A DNA stretch of 15,142 nt from Ichthyophonus hoferi (Eukaryota; Opisthokonta; Ichthyosporea; Ichthyophonida; Ichthyophonidae). Below are positions 9,176-15,142 of this stretch, piece after piece (the stretch's first letter is position 1; every line of letters starts with the position of its first letter). The position numbers were made by a program, and so were the translations under genes. The notes under the pieces were generated by a model, which worked only from the letters and a program-made list of their open reading frames with translations, ran no database searches and had not been told where the DNA came from. The stretch spans positions 16,540 to 31,681 of the forward strand of contig NAOQ01000659.1 in NCBI GenBank assembly GCA_002751075.1. The letters are read 5' to 3'.

Positions 9176-9427
9176 CAAAATTTTCCTACTCAGGACAAAG
9201 GAGCACGGGTAACATATATTATTGGAACGGGAATCAGCCCCAATAACAACACGAGACAATTTCTCGAAAAGGAAAAAAGTAAAGTGCAACAAGAGGTAGT
9301 TAATGGGAACCAGATTTTATCTATTGGAGTTGCCAAGTTATGCAGAAACAGAAAATCCTTTAGTTGTCTACGATCTTTTTTGTTTGGAGTGAAAAAGAGG
9401 CCGTTATATGTTCCCTTCCGCAGATGA
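9176..9427 (+). other. Open coding-like segment without ATG, possible exon
   Basis: A frame without an ATG stays open for 83 codons. Its best part, 9194-9295, has an acceptor-like TTTTCCTACTCAG before it and a donor-like CAAGAG|GTAGTT after it, and would be a phase-0 exon of 34 residues including ARVTYIIGTGISPN and FLEKEKSKVQQE. The pattern of a strand ending in IIG, then a loop and an acidic helix, faintly recalls the region after the RxTWG block in family-31 (beta-1,3) glycosyltransferases. The following hallmark segment of that family was not found, so this is a weak hint only. It could also be a relic or chance. Confidence 0.2.
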
Positions 9428-9614
9428 CGCTAAGAACGAAGAGATTTGGGAATGATTATTGCCCAGTATTTTAACATGCTAGGATAAGAATGAAACCAAT
9501 AAAATTATCCTAAATGCCTAAGCTTGTTTAGATGGCGCCCTTCAAAACGGGCTTTAATGCCTGCAATACATGTGCACCTCTCGGAATGAGATGTGGTGTT
9601 TAAGCAACGTTTGA

Positions 9615-9764
9615 GAATTTGCCGCCCCGTTAAGGAGCTTTTTCTTGAAACTTTCTGTTGCAAGATTACTAAACTCTGAATACGTAGCTTGGCCGAAGTT
9701 CGGATCAGAAGCGAATCATGGAATGATTGGATTGATGCTACAATGGAATAATGTCTCAATTAGG
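9615..9764 (+). other. Short open coding-like segment
   Basis: Fifty codons are open between stops, with protein-like content (including LLNSEYVAWPKFGSEANHG). A donor-like ATTAG|GTGATT lies at its end. The opposite strand of the same DNA is open for 84 codons (9505-9759), so the coding strand, if there is one, is uncertain. No family recognised. Confidence 0.15.
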
Positions 9765-9932
9765 TGATTTCGATTTGTCAATAAATAGAATATGACACAA
9801 AGCCTTGCACTTATTATTATTTGTTAACAATACCATAATATCTTATATTATATAGTCCATTAAATGATTAGAAGGTACTTGCCAGTATATTGTAATCATT
9901 GCATTTGATTGTGATCGACTTTTTTTGTCGTT

Positions 9933-10434
9933 ATGTCTAGTTTTCTACCGACACTTGAATATGATAATCAATGCCATCTTTCACCTTTCCAGGAGTCAGA
10001 GAACGGTTTACTAACATTAGATAATGATAATAACCATTATTTACATTGCAATATAGCACCTCTTACTGATCAGTCCCATTATGTAGTAACTGTATTAGCA
10101 CCTAAGCGCATCAAAGCGTTGATCCCCCCAGAATTAGAGCAAAGGTATCATTATCACCGCCAGTTGCCTAGAGAGTCTGCATACGCGCCCTCTGTAAGAC
10201 CTCTACCACTTCAACTGAGTTTTGAGGAAAGATGATATCAATGAACTATTACCACTGCTAGCCCAGCAAGAGCAACTATTAGACCAAAACTCAATTGGAG
10301 CCTCTGAAGCCTGTGGATAAGTCAATAAAACTATCTCAGATTGCCATACCATCCATGAAGCCTTCTCCTACGTTCTTTGTGCGAAGTTCACATATAACAG
10401 AAAAACAAACTAAGAACCTAAATGCGAAACACAG
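9933..10434 (+). CDS. Unrecognised protein gene, at least two exons, partial
   Basis: The frame from the ATG at 9933 is open for 100 codons to a stop at 10233 and is clearly protein-like (including HYVVTVLAPKRIKALIPPEL and RYHYHRQLPRES). A spliced model fits better than the plain frame: GTAAGA at 10194 and ATTAG ending at 10282 bound an 89-bp intron that removes the stop and joins, in phase 0, a second open stretch (including KLSQIAIPSMKPSPTFFV). That stretch ends at ACAG|GTAGAT (10434), a good donor. The first exon may really start at 9941, since TTGTCGTTATGTCTAG before it is a possible acceptor. A third exon could start at 10749 after CCCCATTTATCAG. Another frame at 10229-10320 is also protein-like, so the alternative is a decayed copy. 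No signal peptide, membrane segment or known domain was recognised. Confidence 0.4.
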
Positions 10435-10748
10435 GTAGATGTTTCGAGGATTTTGAACTTGGCTTTCAATTCAGCTTATAATACAAAATAACTACGGTGG
10501 TATGACCTTACAAAACGCTGACAATTTGGACATACATTTGGCATGGCCATATTATGCTCTAAATTGTGGTGTAGGAATTTAACATCTAGTTCCTTATCAA
10601 GTTTAGAAACACGTGTATTCTTTCTGTGCTTCAAAAACCAGTCCCCCTTCAGAGTAATAATGATTTCCTCCTACTCATGATTCAAAAAATATTAAAAGTT
10701 TTACATACTGGGCCAATCTATCTGTATACTTGCCTCCCCATTTATCAG

Positions 10749-10866
10749 GGTACTTGGAGGAAGTTTCAGTGGATTAATGCAGCTGCCACTTATGTATGTA
10801 TATATATATAAATGTATATATTACGACATAAGCACTGTGAAGCTAATAGCCGTCAAAATGAGATAA
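10749..10866 (+). other. Possible third exon of the unrecognised gene
   Basis: The sequence before 10749 (TTGCCTCCCCATTTATCAG) is a good acceptor. In the phase left by the exon ending at 10434, the frame reads GGSFSGLMQLPLMY and then runs through a TA microsatellite to a stop at 10864-10866. A donor GTATGT at 10794 is an alternative end. Another phase (GTWRKFQWINAAATY) is also open here, so the assignment is uncertain. Confidence 0.18.
10790..10821. repeat. TA/TG microsatellite
   Basis: Runs of TATG and TA units overlap the possible exon end at about 10794. Confidence 0.8.
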
Positions 10867-12247
10867 CCAATCAGCCATCGGTAAGAGTTCCCGCGTTAAA
10901 AAATTTCCTTAATAGACTAAAACTAAGAATCAATTGATTGAACTTAAAATTCCGAAATATGTATTTTCCTGACATGGTGGAAGTGGTGATTTTTTAAAAA
11001 AAAAAGCAAAAGTTGTGAATAAACTGTGAGAACATAAAGTCCCAACCATAATATGCATATCGTTGACACTACCATTTATTTGTCTTATAGTGCTGATAAC
11101 CAGTAGAAAGCGAGTATAGATGAAGTAGAATGATTGATGATTCAAATGGCTTAATAAACCAGATTCAAATTAAAATATATAGAAAAGAATAAGGCCGGGT
11201 AACTTGTCGTTAAACGGTTCTATCGTCAGAGAGGTAAATAGTGAAAACCCAAGGTTTCCTTGAGCCAGAGACTTATACTTCTAAGTTATACTCAATAGAT
11301 AGATAAACCTTTGGTATTTATATTGTATTTGTAAACAAAGGACAAATAAATGTATATATATATATATGTGGACATGTAAATGTAATCACATAAGCATGCT
11401 AACGAATAACAGCTAAGTCATGATTACAGTAGCCTGCATATCCCTCTATAATCCTCTAGTCCATTGGTTCACCAGTACGTGGTGATGAACATCTTCGCAT
11501 TTTATTGGTCTAGCGTAGCATAGCCTACATATCTTTTATACCATTCTTATGGAAGATAGTGCCCGATGTCGCATCGATATTATATTGTCTATAACGCAAT
11601 GTACCCCCTAGAATTCAGATTGACAGAGGAATCTTTGCACCATCATTGCGAATATTTTCCAACAATGCAAACAGTGCGCGAATAGGGATTTGGTATGCAT
11701 TACACCATACAAAGGCTTATCTTATTTTGAATTGTCTGCTTATGAGCCAAGTTTCTGTGCCAACCAAACCAATGCCTATATGCTTCTAAGCCTCGATGTG
11801 TTTGGAAAGCCGCAGATGTAGACGATTCATTTTCAAAACAAACTAGGTATGACGTAAAAGAGGAGGATTTGATTTTTCAAAAAGATAAAAATACGTCAAT
11901 GCTCACTCCCCCAAAGTAAACGTATTAATTTTCGGTGTTATAGAGCTGCAAACAACGCATGCTCATTACTTTCTACGATGAGATGAAAAGCCAGTCATCT
12001 CCAGGTATGCTAAGTAGAAAAAAAAAGAGAATGCATATTATACGATATTATAGCATGACGTGACGTGGAGCTCAAGTACTTGGTCCTTTTATCTTTTATA
12101 ATTGTAATTGGTTCAGAGTCTGACTTGAAGTGCGAAGAGTGATTAAGCAAGCCAATTAGATTGTCTTATAGTATAGATTGGACTAGGGTCATCCATGTAC
12201 TTCTAGATCCTTCACCATGATCCCGCAGCTCAGGGAAGGCACGATTG
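10867..12247. other. Gene-poor AT-rich stretch
   Basis: No supported gene. It contains a TA microsatellite at 11351-11368. A short open segment at about 11564-11685 (including RYYIVYNAMYPLEF) has no supporting splice sites. TGACGTGACGTGG at about 12056 carries two overlapping TGACGTG cores, which resemble bZIP (CRE/ATF) sites. Nothing else stands out. Confidence 0.45.
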
Positions 12248-12267
12248 GCTTGCCTAATTCGGCAAGC
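12248..12267. repeat. Small perfect hairpin
   Basis: GCTTGCC at 12248-12254 and GGCAAGC at 12261-12267 are exact complements with the 6-base loop TAATTC. ATTGG overlaps the start of the left arm. No T run follows that would suggest a polymerase III terminator. Confidence 0.6.
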
Positions 12268-14164
12268 ATATGATTAAGAGGTATTTGTAGGCACATATCT
12301 TAGGTAAGAAGCATCTGTCATTTTTCAATTTTTTGGGCTTCAACGCTACCAATGAAAAGAAGCTATCAATATATTTTATTTTATTTTTTATGCTACATAG
12401 TAAATTTAAATCAAAAAATACATATGAACATTAGAAAATATTTTATAAAACAGTTGATAATTGCCCAGGAGAGCGCATAGTGACAAGCTACATTGGCCAA
12501 TAAGGAGTGGTTTGATAGGTTGGAATTGATCAATAGTTTCATGTGACCAAGTCATGCATCTCAGCTCAACATGATATAACAATAATTTTTCCAATTTAGT
12601 CAAATCATGCAATATTTCTATTTTCTTGCCTGTATTTTTATATATTATAAACCTACATGTATACTTTGATATATATTTTTTCATTCAAAATATTTGTCGG
12701 AGCAGAGGAGCAGATGTGCAAAGGTGCTAGTGCATGACTGAAAAGCGTGCTTATCATCCGCTCAATGCATTTATAATGGCTCGTTTGAAGCGGCTTTTAC
12801 AGCTCAGCTCAGTTATTAATATATCTTTCTCTGAAATATTAATAGTTAAATTTATGACGCGCTCCACAGCATCACATGTTCCTCCTTTAATAATGTTAGA
12901 TTAGATACTGGCCATAGTTGCTAGAACGAAATGAAGTAGAACGTTCACTCGGAAAAAGGAACGTCACTATCTATGCATATCTATGCCATCCTTCGCTAAA
13001 AGGATATCAACGTTAGCGTTTATCTGAAATATAGTATTCAACTATCATAAAACAGACGCCAAGTATGCACATTAAAATATGCAATTCACTACATATTCTC
13101 ATGGTGATTCTCTAATTGAAGATTGAATATGCCGATCTATTGCATGATAGCTGTGACAAGTTATTTTATTTGGTGCGGAGCAACATCAATGGTCGTGATT
13201 AATCTGACAATATTTGATATTACGCAAACAAATTCACTACCCTATCATGATAAGTGTCTCTATCCCTATACAAAACGTTTGATTTCAATATTACTATGGA
13301 TTTCCTGAAACAGTCTTAATTTTTTTGCCCGCTAAAATTTTTAACAAGCAAAAATTAGAGGAGTATTCATTATGATTGATGCATTGGCCCACTTTGCTAA
13401 CTAATGGTACTACTATATATAACTGCAAAATCGTCAGTATACTACCATTTATTAAATTCCATCAAAAATGTTCAAGTCCAAAATAACAAAAGTGAGCAAA
13501 CTATACCCTGGGAATATATATATATGTTTGGTACGTGCTATGTGTTTCATTTTTGTTGGCACATTCAGGTATGTAGCAAAAACTGAATGAACAGTCTAGA
13601 CCACGAGCCTCGGTAGAAGCCAAATAAAACGATGCGATAAAAAGCTCAGGGGCTTACACTTTACACATAATTGCATATATATAATTATCTCCGTGTAATA
13701 TATATAAGGGTATATATAATTATATTTATGCAGTCTATACAAGGGTATTTTGACTCCAATTATAAAGTATGATAGACTAAATGGTTGCATATATTGGAAA
13801 CATTGATATATGCAAAAAGTAGGGCACTACTGAGTAGATTGCTATTATTTCTAGAAGATCGCCAAAGCAGAAATGTAATTACATAAAAACATTATTATTG
13901 GTTCAACATTGACTCTTTTAAAAGGGCAAAATAACTGTCCCGGGAATGTGCGGGAGGGCCATTATAATAGGTTCTTTGAAAAGATAGATATATCTAAATA
14001 TTTTAAATTTTGCAATATTAATTAATAAAAAATTATGTTTTTATTATTATAATAAAAAAATTGTATTATAGGCTTTTTTATTAAATTTCAGTAGATTACT
14101 GCTAAAATGTTTTATATTATAAAAAATATTACATCTGGGTTGCCCTGGAATTTCTATTTTTACA
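12268..14164. other. Gene-poor AT-rich stretch
   Basis: Open frames at 12406-12684 (minus), 13123-13308, 13404-13586 and 13596-13790 (minus) are rich in Ile, Tyr, Leu and Phe, and are short enough to be chance in this composition. TA-rich blocks lie at 13513-13525 and 13672-13730. The perfect palindrome ATTGGCCAAT is at 12492-12501. A brief GC-rich patch (TCCCGGGAATGTGCGGGAGG) lies near 13937. Confidence 0.5.
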
Positions 14165-14165
14165 G

Positions 14166-14284
14166 TTTATTCCGCAATGTTGACCCCTACAGGTCGGGAA
14201 GGTGAAGGACCAAGAAAATCAAAAAGTGCTTTAACCCCAAAAATGAAAGTACCGCTTTCAATCAGTGTTTTCAAATTGTATTGA
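14166..14284 (+). other. Possible terminal exon, unrecognised
   Basis: After a good acceptor (CTATTTTTACAG, ending at 14165) a frame containing MLTPTGREGEGPRKSKSA and PKMKVPLSISVF runs to a stop at 14282-14284. AATAAA follows at about 14348, where a poly(A) signal would be expected. The content contrasts with the pure AT sequence on either side. No upstream exon was found and no family is recognised; it could also be an independent 35-codon frame from the ATG at 14177. Confidence 0.25.
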
Positions 14285-14474
14285 TGAGAAAAGAATATTA
14301 ACCATCTTCATGTATGCGTGAACCTGCATTTATTAATACAACTTCTAAATAAATCTTTTCGTCACATAATTGTGTACAAATACTAAAAAAAACTTAGGTG
14401 ATTTCCATGGCAATAAAAAATATCCAGCAGAATATCTTGAGGTAGAACATCCAAACTGTGCTTTTTTTTTTGAA

Positions 14475-14490
14475 ATATATATATATATAA
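14475..14490. repeat. TA microsatellite
   Basis: Eight TA units follow an uninterrupted run of T bases ending at about 14471. Confidence 0.8.
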
Positions 14491-14792
14491 TGTACGAAGA
14501 TGATGACTAAATCATGCGACATTTTGGGGTCTTAGATGTAATTAGTTTAGATGGTTATGTCATGCACGATCCAACAGGTAACGGTATATTCTCACGCGTG
14601 ATTTGGTAATTTTTGAGCATGGCTTTTGGTTTCGTCATAAAAAGCAAACCTTTATTTAGCAGCTCTTATACCTCTTACATGAAATTAAAATAATTTACCA
14701 ATGAGCAACCAAAACATACTTGTAATACGTGATGATGAGGCATTTATTTTGAAAAGTTTTTGGAAGAAGGCTTAATGATTGATTTCGTTAGT

Positions 14793-14823
14793 AGCTGATC
14801 AGTTTAATATTGTATGATCAGCT
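14793..14823. repeat. Perfect 9-bp inverted repeat
   Basis: AGCTGATCA at 14793-14801 and TGATCAGCT at 14815-14823 are exact complements around a 13-base loop. It may be a regulatory palindrome, or chance. Confidence 0.65.
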
Positions 14824-14865
14824 GTAAAATTTAATTGCAAATCAGAAACCCACAAACCATGCAAA

Positions 14866-14977
14866 CCAATCAAATAAATCCATAGGGATACACATGGTAT
14901 CCTGGAACAGCACGTGAGCCAACCTAGCTGCTACTACTACATACATCTCACCCGAGATCTATTTATTCATTTTTGCG
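14866..14977 (+). promoter_or_regulatory. Probable promoter and leader of the right-edge gene
   Basis: Three elements lie within 115 bases of the start codon at 14978: a CCAAT box at about 14867, an inverted repeat GGATAC/GTATCC at 14886-14902, and an E-box CACGTG at 14911-14916. No TATA box is clear. The spacing is plausible for an animal promoter, but the transcription start is not known. Confidence 0.3.
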
Positions 14978-15142
14978 ATGGAGTCACTTAGTTTCGGTTC
15001 ATATCAGATGTCTTCCAATTTTAACAAAAAAAAGAGCAATTCTTTGTATTTGCTGGCAAATAACAACCGTGTCAGTCCGCAAAGTGCTTGGCAATTAAAC
15101 CCGAGTCATTCTCCCAATATGTCTCCAAAGCATTTTACGCCT
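14978..15142 (+). CDS. Ser/Asn/Pro-rich protein, N-terminal part, runs off the window
   Basis: From the ATG at 14978 the frame stays open for all 55 codons to the window edge. The protein is rich in Ser, Asn, Gln and Pro (for example NNNRVSPQSAWQLNPSHSP), with repeated SP pairs and a KKK patch at residues 17-19. Low hydrophobicity suggests an intrinsically disordered N terminus such as those of RNA-binding or transcription regulators, but no domain is reached and I do not recognise the family. GCG just before the ATG and the CCAAT and CACGTG sites upstream support a real start. The first exon could continue beyond the window. Confidence 0.5.
   Translation, partial: MESLSFGSYQMSSNFNKKKSNSLYLLANNNRVSPQSAWQLNPSHSPNMSPKHFTP

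Noticed and set aside
12406-12684. 92-codon minus-strand open frame
   Set aside because: At this AT content one or two frames of this length are expected by chance in 15 kb on six frames, and its composition is Ile/Leu/Tyr-rich without a domain.
13123-13790. Three open frames of about 60 codons on both strands
   Set aside because: AT-driven amino-acid composition, microsatellite content and no splice support.
1-15142. Search for LTR elements, viral genes, LINEs, CRISPR arrays and rRNA
   Set aside because: No reverse transcriptase, integrase, capsid or transposase motif, no long terminal direct repeats and no regularly spaced repeats were seen.

Overview
The window looks like AT-rich nuclear DNA from an animal. 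The evidence is one complete gene with six short coding exons and GT-AG introns, poly(A) signals, TA/CA microsatellites, and a small inverted-repeat transposon inside an intron. The best-supported gene encodes a METTL6-type tRNA methyltransferase whose protein is close to vertebrate METTL6 over its whole length. Compact introns and gene spacing would fit an early-branching animal such as a sponge, placozoan or cnidarian, but the sequence alone does not settle the species.

Layout. (1) About 1-1,020: the first coding exon of an arginine/serine-rich (RS-domain) nuclear protein on the + strand; its later exons were not found. (2) About 1,020-4,140: no convincing gene; microsatellites, a 15-bp-arm palindrome, and a dense cluster of CCAAT/ATTGG pentamers at 2,519-3,062. 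(3) 4,140-4,310: a pyrimidine tract with a 20-bp tandem repeat. (4) 4,517-7,290: METTL6, six exons and 276 codons, with a MITE-like element in intron 3 and a poly(A) signal at 7,514. (5) 7,300-9,000: mostly non-coding, with one candidate two-exon micro-gene at 8,198-8,429. (6) 9,170-10,440: an island with more coding-like sequence than its surroundings, holding an unrecognised gene (9,933-10,434) and two other open stretches. (7) 10,440-14,160: gene-poor AT-rich DNA. (8) 14,166-14,284: a possible terminal exon. (9) 14,978-15,142: the start of an unrecognised Ser/Asn/Pro-rich protein that runs off the right edge.

The genes do not form a functional unit. METTL6 makes the 3-methylcytidine at position 32 of seryl tRNAs, and the RS protein probably acts in nuclear RNA processing; both concern RNA, but their adjacency need not mean anything. 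No tRNA or rRNA gene, CRISPR array, LTR element or viral gene was recognised. The window-wide feature that no single gene explains is the excess of CCAAT/ATTGG pentamers (about 90 by hand count), several of them arranged as facing pairs.
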